A stretch of DNA of 64,000 nucleotides from Fischerella thermalis PCC 7521 (GCF_000317225.1 NZ_AJLL01000098.1:62001-126000); one strand, 5' to 3'; positions 1 through 8,957 are shown, numbered from the stretch's first letter. Program-made: numbers and translations. The notes: generated by a model from the sequence alone, not told the origin.

Positions 1-1064
1 TGACTATTGATAGCCGCTTGCAACGAATTGCTCGTGCTGCACTCAAACAACAAATGGATAAGTATAGTGCCAAGCGTGGGGCGGTGATTATTATGGATGC
101 TTGGGATGGTTCTTTACTAGCCTTAGCTTCTTTGCCTACCTACAATCCCAATGAGTATTCCAAAGCCGATATTTCGCTGTTTAAAAACTGGACTGTAGCG
201 GATCTTTATGAACCTGGTTCTACCTTCAAACCTTTGAATGTAGCGATCGCTCTAGAAAATGGTGTCATTACAGCCAATGATACTTTTAACGACCCCGGTT
301 ATATTCAAGTAGGCGATCGCACAATCAAAAATGCTGAGAACAAAAGTTACGGACGTATCAATATTGCCCAGATTCTCCAACATTCCAGTAACATCGGCAT
401 GGTGCAGATTATTCAACGTTTGCAGCCTTCTATTTATTACGGTTGGTTAGAAAAACTGGGACTAGGACAAGCTGTATCTACAGATTTACCCTTCGTTGTA
501 GCCAGTCAACTCAAAAGTCAAGAAAAATTTATTACCTTACCGATTGAACCGGCAACAACTTCTTTTGGTCAAGGCTTTTCCTTAACACCGTTGCAACTAG
601 TACAAATGCACGGAGCTTTAGCCAATGGTGGTAAATTAGTCACACCCCATGTAGTTAAGGGTCTGGTTGATAGCAAAAATCAGATGCACTATACACCAAC
701 AAGACCCGCACCACGGCAAATTTTTTCATCCATCACCGCCCAACAAGTAGTAGAAATGATGGAAACTGTTGTTGCTGATGGCAGTGGCAAAGCATCACAA
801 ATTCCGGGTTATCGCATTGCTGGTAAAACTGGTACAGCCCAAAAAGCTAGTAGTTCAGGTGGTTATATTAGCGGTGCCAGAATAACCAGCTTTGTAGGCA
901 TATTACCAGTAGAAGCACCCAGGTATGTAGTATTAGCCTTAGTAGATGAACCAAAAGGTGCAAACGCATATGGTGGTACTGTCGCCGCACCAATTGCCAA
1001 AGCAGTCATGGAAGCATTAATTACCATAGAACAACTCCCACCAAGCCAGGCAATTAGACAATAG
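1..1064 (+). CDS. ftsI: Penicillin-binding protein 2 / FtsI-type transpeptidase, 3' part
   Basis: This is the C-terminal part of a class B penicillin-binding protein, which cross-links septal peptidoglycan in the periplasm. The reading frame is open from base 3 to the window edge, so the start lies outside. All three transpeptidase motifs are visible: S-x-x-K as STFK (about 220-230), SxN as SSN (about 384-392) and KTGTAQ (about 826-843). The N-terminal membrane anchor and most of the dimerisation domain are missing because of the window edge, not because of mutation. Family assignment is firm; FtsI rather than another class B paralogue is inferred. Confidence 0.9.
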   Translation, partial: TIDSRLQRIARAALKQQMDKYSAKRGAVIIMDAWDGSLLALASLPTYNPNEYSKADISLFKNWTVADLYEPGSTFKPLNVAIALENGVITANDTFNDPGYIQVGDRTIKNAENKSYGRINIAQILQHSSNIGMVQIIQRLQPSIYYGWLEKLGLGQAVSTDLPFVVASQLKSQEKFITLPIEPATTSFGQGFSLTPLQLVQMHGALANGGKLVTPHVVKGLVDSKNQMHYTPTRPAPRQIFSSITAQQVVEMMETVVADGSGKASQIPGYRIAGKTGTAQKASSSGGYISGARITSFVGILPVEAPRYVVLALVDEPKGANAYGGTVAAPIAKAVMEALITIEQLPPSQAIRQ

Positions 1065-1201
1065 TCAATGGTAGGTTGCTTGTCGTTTGTTGGTGGTTAT
1101 TCACTACCTACTCCTCACACCCCCCACACTCCACGCCAGTTGCTCTTTGTTGGAAACCAACAAAACCGCACTGGCTCCCCCACCTCCCATAATACCCACT
1201 C

Positions 1202-1390
1202 CCTGACGGGGTGACAAAGCGGCTGAAGCAGAGAAAATAGAGGAGTGTGACCGTTCAAATCCTACCCTTGCAATAGATAAAAATACCCTTTGGCAATTTT
1301 CAATCCTTCCTTTTGATAGAGATAAATGAAATGTATTTGAGTTGAATGGAAAGTATAACAGCGCCCCGATACACAGGTCACCCCGTCAGG
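1202..1390. repeat. Candidate MITE with 14-bp terminal inverted repeats
   Basis: CCTGACGGGGTGAC at 1202-1215 is repeated as its exact reverse complement GTCACCCCGTCAGG at 1377-1390. The 161 bases between hold no coding frame I can recognise. Ends and size fit a small non-autonomous element. I saw no convincing target duplication, so it could also be one large hairpin. Confidence 0.45.
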
Positions 1391-1448
1391 AGATACGCTT
1401 AACTCCCTCCTCTAGCCTGCTCAAGGTAGAGCAAAAAACTATCTTCCT

Positions 1449-1508
1449 CTTTGTGTCTTAGTGTCTTAGTGTTTCAAAAATTCTTTATTTCACCACAAAG
1501 ACACCAAG
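1449..1508. repeat. Dispersed palindromic repeat (TCTTAGTG / CACCACAAAGACACCAAG family), copy 1
   Basis: An arm with tandem 'gtgtcttagt' faces 'caccacaaagacaccaag' across a short AT-rich loop. Two more members of the same family lie at 63536-63593 and 63801-63867. Confidence 0.6.
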
Positions 1509-1612
1509 AAAAACCTATTTCCACAACCTCCCTCCTCTTACCAAAGAGAGTCTTGGGGTGGAGATTTAAAGATTCATACCACACGTTTATTGCATAAATT
1601 AGGGGTAATACA

Positions 1613-2092
1613 ATGGAAAATATTAACGCAGCAAAAATGACAGAGCGTTACTGCGCTTTAACTATCGGAATTCTCTATCTCATTTTAGGCCTGGCTGGAT
1701 TTATACCAGCTTTTGTTTCATTACCAGGGACAACAGCATCTTATATTCCTCCTGATGTCGCTCCTGGGGCCTATTCTGCGGGATTTGGTTACATATTTGG
1801 ACTTTTTCCCACTAATTTTTTGCATAACCTTGTACGCTGTGCAGTGGGTTTGTTAGGAATTGCTTGCTATACGAGTTCCACCAGTGCGCGACTTTTCAAC
1901 GCCACTTTTGCAGTTGCTTATATTATCATCGCCATCATGGGATTACTGCCCTTTGGTAAGACGATGTTTGGCTTAATGCCTCTGTTTGGTAACAATGTTT
2001 GGCTCAATGCCCTAGCTGCGATCGCTGCTGGTTACTATGGCTTGCTGATCCCCAAGAAAGTAGCGGGTACTAGTGCATCACAAAATGTTTAA
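1613..2092 (+). CDS. DUF4383 family membrane protein
   Basis: A 159-residue membrane protein. It opens with the sequence MTERYCALTIGILYLILG after a short lead, and has four likely membrane helices, which matches the DUF4383 family of unknown function found in cyanobacteria and actinobacteria. A weak ribosome-binding site (AGGGG) lies about ten bases before the ATG. It stands alone, with repeat-rich DNA on its left and minus-strand genes on its right. Family match is good; no function can be given. Confidence 0.8.
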   Translation: MENINAAKMTERYCALTIGILYLILGLAGFIPAFVSLPGTTASYIPPDVAPGAYSAGFGYIFGLFPTNFLHNLVRCAVGLLGIACYTSSTSARLFNATFAVAYIIIAIMGLLPFGKTMFGLMPLFGNNVWLNALAAIAAGYYGLLIPKKVAGTSASQNV

Positions 2093-2251
2093 CAAATTTC
2101 GGCGGAATTCCCCTCCCTCAGGGATAGCAGGGTGGGGTAGTTCACAGATTACTCTGATTAACACTAAATAAATCATTTAAGGAATAGCAAGGGCTGTAAA
2201 TTTTGTTGATTTAGCGTCTTGCTAGACAGCTTGCCTTACTTCCAGCTAATT

Positions 2252-2548
2252 CTAGACTTCTTGGGCAGTGATCATGATGCTTTCTTGGAGACTACTTACA
2301 CAAGAATTAATATGGGAGCGGATAGCTCGCTCATAAACGGCAGTTTGCGGTGTGCGTATTCCTACGGCTTGATATATCAATTTAATTTCTGGAAATTCGC
2401 ACCAGTACATCAAAAAAATGTCTTTAGCAGGAGTGGTAATTTCATAATTATTTTCTTGCCTTTTTTTCTTCAATTTACAATTATTTAGTTGTAATTTTTG
2501 TCTAAATAATTTTTCAAACTCTGGAATTATATTTGAAGTAGTTTCCAT
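2252..2548 (-). CDS. Hypothetical protein
   Basis: A small minus-strand frame of about 98 residues if it starts at the METTSN methionine; an upstream start at 2614 would add 22 residues. It has a basic middle segment (KLKKKR) and an ordered C-terminal part (IYQAVGIRTPQTAVYERAI). I do not recognise a family. It is followed on the same strand by nothing obvious and lies downstream of the PII-like gene. It could be a real small cyanobacterial protein or a chance frame. Confidence 0.4.
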   Translation of the reverse strand: METTSNIIPEFEKLFRQKLQLNNCKLKKKRQENNYEITTPAKDIFLMYWCEFPEIKLIYQAVGIRTPQTAVYERAIRSHINSCVSSLQESIMITAQEV

Positions 2549-2688
2549 TCTTGATATACCTAGCAATCTGTTATTAGAGCAAAACTTATCGTGTGATGTC
2601 CCTGAATATGACACTTAAGCTATCTGATATGATTGGAAATTTGCTAAGACAACATATCTATAAAAACTGCCGTAGAAAGAAAAGTTAA

Positions 2689-2994
2689 TCAATAGAAAGC
2701 TTCTATATTGTGTCGAAAGGCGATTAAGGCGTGCTTCCCCTGCTCCTGTTTTAACGCACAAAGGATCGCATCAGATGCTTCTAATGAAACTATTGTCTTA
2801 ATTTCAATATTTGTGTTGTACCCTGCTAAGTCTGCCAAGCGTCTTCCATGACCGCCTTCACCCTGCACTTGACTAATGGTGTAGCCGCTTACATTATGGC
2901 TTTTTAGTAGTTTAACAATACGGTCTTTAAGCACCGTTTCACCAATGATGGTGATTAAAACAGCAGGTTCTAAGAGAGTGCCTGAGTCTGACAT
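2689..2994 (-). CDS. PII-like signalling protein
   Basis: A 101-residue protein with the ferredoxin-like pattern of the PII superfamily: a first strand (AVLITIIGETVLKDRIVKLL), then GYTISQVQGEGGHGRR, which matches the conserved GYT...GEGG segment before the T-loop, and a second half ending in an aromatic tail. It resembles SbtB and other small PII-like proteins, which bind nucleotides and act on a membrane transporter. No transporter gene is adjacent, so the partner is unknown. Superfamily assignment is fairly sure; the ligand is not. Confidence 0.7.
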   Translation of the reverse strand: MSDSGTLLEPAVLITIIGETVLKDRIVKLLKSHNVSGYTISQVQGEGGHGRRLADLAGYNTNIEIKTIVSLEASDAILCALKQEQGKHALIAFRHNIEAFY

Positions 2995-3155
2995 AAAGAA
3001 CTCCAGAGATTAGGTTTTGGCTGAGAAAGCTTAAATTTTCGCTGCCCAGTCCAGCTTCTGTATTAAAAAGGCTCAAGCATTTCTGCCTAAGCCAGTACTG
3101 AATGCAATTAATGTGCTACATATTGAGTCAGCTTCAAAAGCTAAATCGATAAAGC

Positions 3156-3455
3156 TTAGTAGCGGTTACGTCCGCCGTTGCTTCGGCGACCACCACCAAA
3201 GGAACCTCTATCTTCTTTGGGTTTAGCCTTATTAACTTTAAGGTCACGTCCCATCCACTCAGCACCATCAAGTGCTTCAATTGCAGCGGTTTCTTCTGCA
3301 TCTGTACTCATTTCCACAAAACCAAAGCCACGTACATGACCTGTTTCACGGTCAGTAGGTAGCTGAACCCGCTTCACAGAACCATATTCTGCAAAAACTG
3401 CATTCAGACTATCTTCTGTAACTTCATAAGAAAGATTGCCTACATAAACTGACAT
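3156..3455 (-). CDS. rbp: RRM-type RNA-binding protein with glycine-rich tail
   Basis: A 99-residue protein with one RNA recognition motif (residues 1 to about 80). RNP2 is seen as VYVGNL at residues 3-8 and RNP1 as RGFGFVEM near residue 43. A short Gly/Arg/Asn-rich tail follows (GGGRRSNGGRNR). This is the cyanobacterial Rbp family, whose members bind single-stranded RNA and are often cold-induced. The ribosome-binding site GGAG sits inside a 12-bp inverted repeat just before the ATG, which suggests translational control (see the separate entry at 3459-3505). Confidence 0.93.
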   Translation of the reverse strand: MSVYVGNLSYEVTEDSLNAVFAEYGSVKRVQLPTDRETGHVRGFGFVEMSTDAEETAAIEALDGAEWMGRDLKVNKAKPKEDRGSFGGGRRSNGGRNRY

Positions 3456-3458
3456 AGA

Positions 3459-3505
3459 TTTTCTCCGAAATCATAAGGGTGTAGAGATTTAAGTTTCGGA
3501 GAAAA
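3459..3505 (-). promoter_or_regulatory. 5' UTR hairpin hiding the rbp ribosome-binding site
   Basis: TTTTCTCCGAAA (3459-3470) and TTTCGGAGAAAA (3494-3505) are exact reverse complements, giving a 12-bp stem with a 23-base loop. On the minus-strand mRNA the downstream arm contains GGAG, the only ribosome-binding site for rbp, ending about seven bases before its ATG. The element could work as an RNA thermometer or as a binding site for Rbp itself. Confidence 0.65.
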
Positions 3506-3655
3506 GTCTGTAAATACCAAAAGGAAAAAGCCCGTCAATACTAAAAACAAACGCGGTCGCCGAATTAACTCTCACCTATTAGTATGACATAGTCAGCAAT
3601 GATCACAAGTATTTTTGTAAAAACCGTTATATAAAGTTACAGGAACTATTTATAG

Positions 3656-3709
3656 CTAAGTACCCACATGAAATTCTTCTACTCGTTCTTTTGCTGCTTC
3701 TACACCCGC
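3656..3709 (-). pseudogene. Remnant of a second alcohol dehydrogenase segment
   Basis: Directly after the stop codon of the alcohol dehydrogenase, and in the same frame, 17 codons spell AGVEAAKERVEEFHVGT before another stop. This matches the internal GIVEALGERVEKFHVGD of the same enzyme (DNA around 4461-4507). It looks like the leftover of a duplicated or paralogous gene. Confidence 0.55.
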
Positions 3710-4702
3710 CTAATCAACTACCAATACAGCCGAGCCTTCAATTTTACCACTGCGAAGGGCGTCTAAAGCCTCGTTTGCTTCACTTAAGTTAAATAAATTC
3801 ACCTCTGTCTGAATGGGAACTTTAGGTGCTAAGGCGAGAAATTCTTCTCCGTCTTGGCGAGTTAAATTAGCAACAGAACGCAAAACTCTTTCTTCCCAAA
3901 GAATTTCGTAGGGGAAAGCGGGAATATCACTCATGTGAATACCAGCACAAACTACCACGCCGCCTTTAGCAACTGCACGCAAAGCAGCAGGTACTAATTT
4001 ACCTATAGGGGCAAAAATAATTGCTGCATCTAATGGTTCTGGGGGTAACTCATCAGAACCACCTGCCCAAACAGCACCCAACTGACGGGCAAATTCTTGT
4101 CCCTGGGTATCGCCAGAACGAGTAAAAGCAAAGACTTGACGCCCTTGATAACGCGCCAGTTGAATTAATATATGGGCAGCAGAACCGAAACCATAAAAAC
4201 CGAGTTTTTCAGCCTCGCCAGTCATTCTATAGGCACGGTAGCCAATCAACCCACCACATAACAATGGTGCGGCTTGCAAGTCGGGATAACCTTCGGGGAT
4301 GGCAAAGCAAAAGCGGTAGTCGGCGACAGTATACTCAGCATAGCCGCCATCTAAGTTGTAACCTGTAAATTCGGCATAATCACAAAGATTTTCCCGTCCG
4401 GAGACACAGTAACGACAGCGATCGCAAGTATAACCTAACCAAGGAACACCAACGCGATCGCCCACATGAAATTTTTCTACTCGTTCTCCTAGTGCTTCTA
4501 CAATACCCATAATTTGATGTCCGGGTATTAAAGGTAATTTTGGGTGTGTGAGTTCTCCATCTACAATATGCAAATCTGTACGACAGACAGCACAAGCATG
4601 AATGCGAATCAGTACCTGTTCAGGATGAGGTTTTGGCACAGGTAAGTTAACTAATCGCAGAGGTTGACGGGGCGCTTCTAACAGCATTGCACGCATAAGC
4701 AA
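3710..4702 (-). CDS. adhA: Zinc-dependent alcohol dehydrogenase (MDR family)
   Basis: A 330-residue zinc alcohol dehydrogenase that oxidises alcohols or reduces aldehydes with NAD(P). The catalytic zinc ligand Cys is in CAVCRTDLH (near residue 38) with GHQIMG following. The structural zinc loop with four cysteines is CDRCRYCVSGRENLC (near residue 93). A Rossmann part follows (LGFYGFGSAAHI). Length and motifs match the cyanobacterial AdhA-like group. A fragment of a related sequence lies right behind its stop. Family is certain; the natural substrate is not. Confidence 0.88.
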   Translation of the reverse strand: MLMRAMLLEAPRQPLRLVNLPVPKPHPEQVLIRIHACAVCRTDLHIVDGELTHPKLPLIPGHQIMGIVEALGERVEKFHVGDRVGVPWLGYTCDRCRYCVSGRENLCDYAEFTGYNLDGGYAEYTVADYRFCFAIPEGYPDLQAAPLLCGGLIGYRAYRMTGEAEKLGFYGFGSAAHILIQLARYQGRQVFAFTRSGDTQGQEFARQLGAVWAGGSDELPPEPLDAAIIFAPIGKLVPAALRAVAKGGVVVCAGIHMSDIPAFPYEILWEERVLRSVANLTRQDGEEFLALAPKVPIQTEVNLFNLSEANEALDALRSGKIEGSAVLVVD

Positions 4703-4799
4703 TAATTACTCACTCATTTCTTTATAATGTAGCGAGTGCTGAAGGCGATAAACGACTGATATCATTGTCCGCTTGAACACTTATATTATCCGTCGGGAT

Positions 4800-4842
4800 C
4801 GGTAATTGGTAATGGGTGATGGGTAATGGGTAATTGGTGATC
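4800..4842. repeat. Short tandem repeats (GGTAATG-type heptamers)
   Basis: Several degenerate copies of a 7-base unit of the GGTAATT/GGTGATG type follow one another. Such short tandem repeats are common in intergenic DNA of Nostoc-like genomes. Confidence 0.6.
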
Positions 4843-4940
4843 ATTAGTTATTTTTTCACCATGCCCAATGTTCAACATCCAAGCTTTATATCATAAGCCA
4901 TTAGTTGGACATGATAGAGATAACGAAATATTCAATATTT

Positions 4941-5079
4941 GGGGTTGCTGAATTTAGTCATGAATGGTGTTTGTCTACATTTTGTAGAGACGTAGCATTG
5001 CTACGTCTCTAGTCTCTAGGCATTGCTACGTCTGGTCACACCCGTAAATTGTAAATTCATATTTTGATTCAGCAACGCC
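4941..5079. mobile_element. MITE-like element, short copy
   Basis: The element starts GGGGTTGCTGAAT and ends ATTCAGCAACGCC, an imperfect terminal inverted repeat. Inside are two copies of GCATTGCTACGTCT-type sequence. A longer copy with the same ends and flanking interior lies at 50884-51177. No exact target duplication is left at this copy. Confidence 0.65.
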
Positions 5080-5242
5080 CATTAATATATATTGTGCGAA
5101 AGCACCACAAAGGTAGGAATAAATAAGAATTATGATTCTGAATATATACTAATCAGAGGATTTGGTACAGGAAAGGACTGATAGTCTAAAAGTTTAAATG
5201 TATCACTATTAGCATGAATGTCTACGCTTGGACTTAAAAAAT

Positions 5243-6553
5243 TCAATTATTTCTACCAGTTGTAGATAATCCTTCCACAATTAAAGAAGGAGTATAACAG
5301 GAACCGTTCCAATCAGTATCACTGCCTAGTTTCGCTAATTGTTTGAGTGCAGTATAAACATTACCTGCAACCATCGTATCCTTTACGCGTCCTATTACCT
5401 GGCCATTTTGGACACGGTAGCCTAAGTCTACGTTGATCGAAAAATCACCAGAAATGCCACTACCACCCAACATTTGATCCACAATTAAGCCATCATCGAG
5501 TAATTCAATCAATTCTGGGAGTGATCCCGAACCGGGTTGAATGAGAAAATTAAATAAACCAGGGGTGGGGTAACTACCCAAACCAGGACGAAAACCATTA
5601 CCTGTGGAAAAAGTACCAAGCTGACTAGCAGTGGCGCGATCGCAGTAAAAATTTTGTAATTCTCCGTTTTGGATAAACACCATAGGTTGAGTCGGAGTGC
5701 CTTCATCGTCAAAAGGGCAACTGTAGGGTCCCGCTTGGGGATCTTGATAAAGAGTAAGGAAGGGAGAAACTACTAACTTACCAATGCGTTCTGTCCAAGG
5801 GGAAGCCCCTTCCAAGACACGTTTGGCATTCAAGGCAGCTTGCACAGTACCCCAAAGCATATCAGCGGCTTTAGAAGTAAATAGAACTGGAACACGACCT
5901 GATGGTGGTGGAACATTTTCTTTTGCCCAAGCCAGACGCTGTAAAATTTGTTGAGCAAGTTTTTGCGGTTGCAGGTTGCCGCGTTCGGTTTCACCATCAG
6001 AAACACTTAAAATATCATCTCCCCGTACCCATTCAGCTGAGATATAGCAACTGAGAGTAGTGTCGGTGTAGTAGCAATCTAGACCTGTGGTATTCACAAG
6101 CCTAGTAGTTTCCACATCACATTCCCAGTCGCCATTGCAAATAACTTCTGGATAAACGTCACGAATAAGGGCGATCGTTTCTTTGCCCCACTCGACTAGC
6201 TTTTCTACTGGTACATCTTGCCCTAAGTCTGGGTAAAAGGGCTGGAAGTTACTGTTTAATTCCAAGGCTTCGGGTTTATTTAGCCGACTCAGAGACAAGG
6301 CACGTTCTACTAAAGCTTGGGGTTCCACAATCCCATAGGCTACTGCCAGTCCCGGACGCCCATTGTGCCACAGCCTCAACGCTGTACCTTCAGCTTGGCT
6401 AGTTTCTAGCTGCTTGAGACGGTTGGCCTGAAAAAACACTGGGCGAGACAGCGATCGCGACTGATACACTTCAGCAGTCTCTGCTCCAGATTTTAAGGCT
6501 AATTCCAGCAGCTGTTCTGCTAGTGTATCTTTTGGTAACTTTTTAGACACCAT
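5243..6553 (-). CDS. pmbA: TldE/PmbA-type metallopeptidase subunit
   Basis: A protein of 436 residues of the TldD/PmbA family. TldD and TldE form a metalloprotease that trims peptides. I see no HExxxH zinc motif, so this is the TldE/PmbA-type partner and not TldD. The glycine-rich C-terminal part (MLGGSGISGDFSINVDLGYRVQNG) is typical. I start it at the methionine of MVSKKLPKDTLAEQ because the 34 codons upstream are Pro/Thr-rich and derive from short intergenic repeats. It is followed on the same strand, upstream, by the Tab2 gene. Confidence 0.85.
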   Translation of the reverse strand: MVSKKLPKDTLAEQLLELALKSGAETAEVYQSRSLSRPVFFQANRLKQLETSQAEGTALRLWHNGRPGLAVAYGIVEPQALVERALSLSRLNKPEALELNSNFQPFYPDLGQDVPVEKLVEWGKETIALIRDVYPEVICNGDWECDVETTRLVNTTGLDCYYTDTTLSCYISAEWVRGDDILSVSDGETERGNLQPQKLAQQILQRLAWAKENVPPPSGRVPVLFTSKAADMLWGTVQAALNAKRVLEGASPWTERIGKLVVSPFLTLYQDPQAGPYSCPFDDEGTPTQPMVFIQNGELQNFYCDRATASQLGTFSTGNGFRPGLGSYPTPGLFNFLIQPGSGSLPELIELLDDGLIVDQMLGGSGISGDFSINVDLGYRVQNGQVIGRVKDTMVAGNVYTALKQLAKLGSDTDWNGSCYTPSLIVEGLSTTGRNN

Positions 6554-6710
6554 GATTTGTACTGGCAGTGAGTTAGGAGTGGGAGGTGGGGAACTCGGCG
6601 CCCCCTGGTGGGGATTAGGGGTAGTGGGGAGAGTGGGGGAGTAAGTATTAAACAACTAACCACTAACCACTAACCACCAACCACCAACATTAATCATTCC
6701 CCAATTCACT

Positions 6711-7577
6711 TTAAGACAGATTGATCTCACACAACAGCCAAAACCCTGCAAAAGATTGTGATTGGGGATCAGACTGTACCCCGATAAAATGTACTCCGTT
6801 TGCTTGTTGCTTGGCTTGTTCAAAGTTTCTGGCTTCTGCCAAAATTTGCGGGTTTTTGAGATTGGCTAAAATCCAACTTTCTGTAGCACCTGTTTCTAGA
6901 AGCAATCTTCCTCCCTGTGGACTGTCGTCAAATCTTAACCAAGCTAAATCTAACCCAGACATCCAACCTGCTAGAGGTAAGGCTCTGGGTGAGAAAATTA
7001 AAATACCAGGAATGCTAGTTTCCGGAGAAACTTGTGCTAATTCCAAGGGAAATCCTTCTCCAAAATCAATTTCCCAGTCAGGCATATCCGCAAATTCCGA
7101 ACCTAGCAAAGTAACAAATCCCCACTGTTGCCATTCCAAAGCATCTGGTAAGCGTTGAGGTAAAGGTGCTTCCAAACGTACCGAGGGATTTACCCCACCC
7201 TGATACCCTGGTTCTTGTGGATACACTTGTTCTATCCGCTGCTGCAACCATTGATTCAATACCAAAGTCCGACGGCTTGGCTGTGCTGGAATACCAATAT
7301 CACCACACGCCTTGGTAATCATATTATTCATCTGGCGACGGAAAAAGCGAATTTTAATCGGCGCTTCTCCTGCTTTGTCTATTGCCTCTTGTAAAGCTGT
7401 CCGCAGCCATACGGAGTTTACTTGGGTACTGGGACAATACTGAGCATAACGAAACAAAGAATCAACTTTTGTGCGCGTATCCAAAGGGCTTTCGCACACC
7501 AGAACTTCCCAAACTTTTTTCTGATTTTCGTCCAAAATTGGACGGGAGTAAAAATCAAGTTCCCAAATACTGCCCAT
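6711..7577 (-). CDS. Tab2/Atab2-type RNA-binding protein (DUF1092)
   Basis: A 288-residue protein that begins MGSIWELDFYSRPILDENQKK, the signature start of the Tab2/Atab2 family. In plants and algae these proteins bind psaB mRNA and are needed for photosystem I assembly; the cyanobacterial role is less clear. A conserved centre (IKIRFFRRQMNNMITKAC, about residues 75-92) and a C-terminal LLLETG...W region are present. The family supports a phototrophic host. It is the last plainly chromosomal gene before the stress island. Confidence 0.88.
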   Translation of the reverse strand: MGSIWELDFYSRPILDENQKKVWEVLVCESPLDTRTKVDSLFRYAQYCPSTQVNSVWLRTALQEAIDKAGEAPIKIRFFRRQMNNMITKACGDIGIPAQPSRRTLVLNQWLQQRIEQVYPQEPGYQGGVNPSVRLEAPLPQRLPDALEWQQWGFVTLLGSEFADMPDWEIDFGEGFPLELAQVSPETSIPGILIFSPRALPLAGWMSGLDLAWLRFDDSPQGGRLLLETGATESWILANLKNPQILAEARNFEQAKQQANGVHFIGVQSDPQSQSFAGFWLLCEINLS

Positions 7578-7759
7578 GTGATGCCGTTAAAATTTGGCTA
7601 CTTTTTTCTATATCTTCATCATACGAGCCTATGTGTAGCATCGGGGCAAGGGCTAAGATGTTGTGAATACGACGTGAAGCCAACATAGGTGTAAAAAGCT
7701 ACACTCCGGGTCTATAAACGATTGCTATGCCAAGGTTTTAGCGATTTTGACTCTTCTTT

Positions 7760-8092
7760 TTATAAGGCTGTCCACTTGAGTGACACAACTAACTCCCTAC
7801 AGTGAGTGCAACTCGTCTGCAACTGCATACCGCACAGATAACAAAATTTAGCCCTAACTTGACTCCAGAGAGGGTCAGCCGCCGTCTCAGGAGTCCAGCA
7901 CCGGGGACAAAAATTGGGGTCATCGTGCCAAAACGGGAAACTGCGATCACGCTTATTTAACCCACTGGCTCGTAGACATTGCTCCTCAAAGGATCGATCA
8001 CACACTTCGCCCAAACGGTGAAAGAACATCGCTCTGGACAAAGAATGTTTTAATTTTCCCTTATTCAGTTCCGTCGTCGCCCTACGACGCAA
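7760..8092 (-). CDS. Zinc-ribbon protein of unknown function
   Basis: A small protein of up to 110 residues with two CxxC pairs typical of zinc ribbons: CPRC near residue 63 and CYLC near residue 84, followed by a third pair CTHC near residue 94. The start is uncertain. The longest frame begins at TTG (8092); an ATG at MFFHRLGEV is also possible. It is the outermost gene of the island on the left and lies behind the PRC-barrel gene on the same strand. I do not know a function. Confidence 0.5.
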   Translation of the reverse strand: MRRRATTELNKGKLKHSLSRAMFFHRLGEVCDRSFEEQCLRASGLNKRDRSFPFWHDDPNFCPRCWTPETAADPLWSQVRAKFCYLCGMQLQTSCTHCRELVVSLKWTAL

Positions 8093-8169
8093 CCCGAAAA
8101 TATTCCGCCGCGTTCGATAGAGTGATTTGATTCTGCATTCTGGTGAGCCTGCTGCGGATAATACTTACC

Positions 8170-8931
8170 TCAAGATGAATGAGTTAATCGCCTCCAAGCC
8201 GAATCGATCGCTTGTTTCATCCGTTTTCCAGTATGGCTGAGGCTATGCTGGAAGTCCTCCCATTTATCTTGCAAAAATTCACTGGCTTCTTCTAAGGCAT
8301 TTTTGTCATGTCGTCCCGATTGACCTAGTTCATCCCGTACTTCTTTGATTTTGACGCGGACAACTTCGGGTTTATCCTGGGGTGAAAGGAGTTTTGCCAA
8401 GCGATCGCCCATTTTCTTCACCAGATTCTTCACCTGTTGCGATTTCTCACTCAGAAACCCTTTCAGTCCTTCGGATTCACTCTTGAGCCGATTTTTAGCA
8501 TCCTCTTTGATAACGACAACCTCTGCATCAATCGCTTCTACGTCCTCAGGAAATAAAACTGCCCGACCACCAAAGGGTGCTGCAATCTCACCGCCTAAAA
8601 TGTAAGCCGCAATATCGCCCGTTTCCCAATCAAAGAGAAAATCTTCTACCCAACCCAAGGGAGTACTCAACGAGGGCGTGCGGATAGCCATCTGATGGAG
8701 ACGGCGTAGGGATGGCGGTGGCGTAAGCGCTAATTCTGAGTAGGTCAGTAAGGCATCAGGGCCGATCATAGCCACTTGCTCAAAGGGCGTATAGCCTGCA
8801 TCGCTAGCAAAGTAGACGACTCGACCGCTATCATCGACCCACACTTCTTCCACGCTGCCATAGCGGGTGGCCGTGCTACTATCCATTGCCATTAAACCAA
8901 CAATTTGACTCCGACGAATGACGTTAAACAT
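8170..8931 (-). CDS. PRC-barrel domain protein
   Basis: A protein of 253 residues with two PRC-barrel units: MFNVIRRSQIVGLMAMDSST..., then AALTPPPSLRR...PLGWVEDFLFD. A charged, helical C-terminal third follows. PRC barrels serve as docking modules, for example in photosynthetic reaction centres and in RNA processing. I start at 8931 because GAGGA lies eight bases upstream, not at the longer frame start (8988). It sits behind psiE and a tiny membrane gene, in what looks like one envelope-stress group. Confidence 0.72.
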   Translation of the reverse strand: MFNVIRRSQIVGLMAMDSSTATRYGSVEEVWVDDSGRVVYFASDAGYTPFEQVAMIGPDALLTYSELALTPPPSLRRLHQMAIRTPSLSTPLGWVEDFLFDWETGDIAAYILGGEIAAPFGGRAVLFPEDVEAIDAEVVVIKEDAKNRLKSESEGLKGFLSEKSQQVKNLVKKMGDRLAKLLSPQDKPEVVRVKIKEVRDELGQSGRHDKNALEEASEFLQDKWEDFQHSLSHTGKRMKQAIDSAWRRLTHSS

Positions 8932-8957
8932 CTTTAATTCCTCTTCAAAATCCATAA

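Larger units (their letters stand above)
1065..1612. other. Intergenic region with two repeat elements
   Basis: No gene is supported here. The stretch holds a candidate 189-bp element with 14-bp terminal inverted repeats (1202-1390) and one copy of a dispersed palindromic repeat (1449-1508), both listed separately. Confidence 0.6.
4703..5242. other. Intergenic region with heptamer-like repeats and a MITE
   Basis: No gene is supported. It holds a short run of GGTAATGGGTAATT-type repeats (4800-4842) and a MITE-like element (4941-5079), each listed separately. Confidence 0.6.

Noticed and set aside
6721-7158. 145-codon plus-strand frame
   Set aside because: It is a shadow of the Tab2-type gene on the other strand.
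7640-7670. Left Tn3-type end (GGGGCAAGGGCTAAG)
   Set aside because: Only the first five bases agree with the candidate right end near 49192; the rest does not match.
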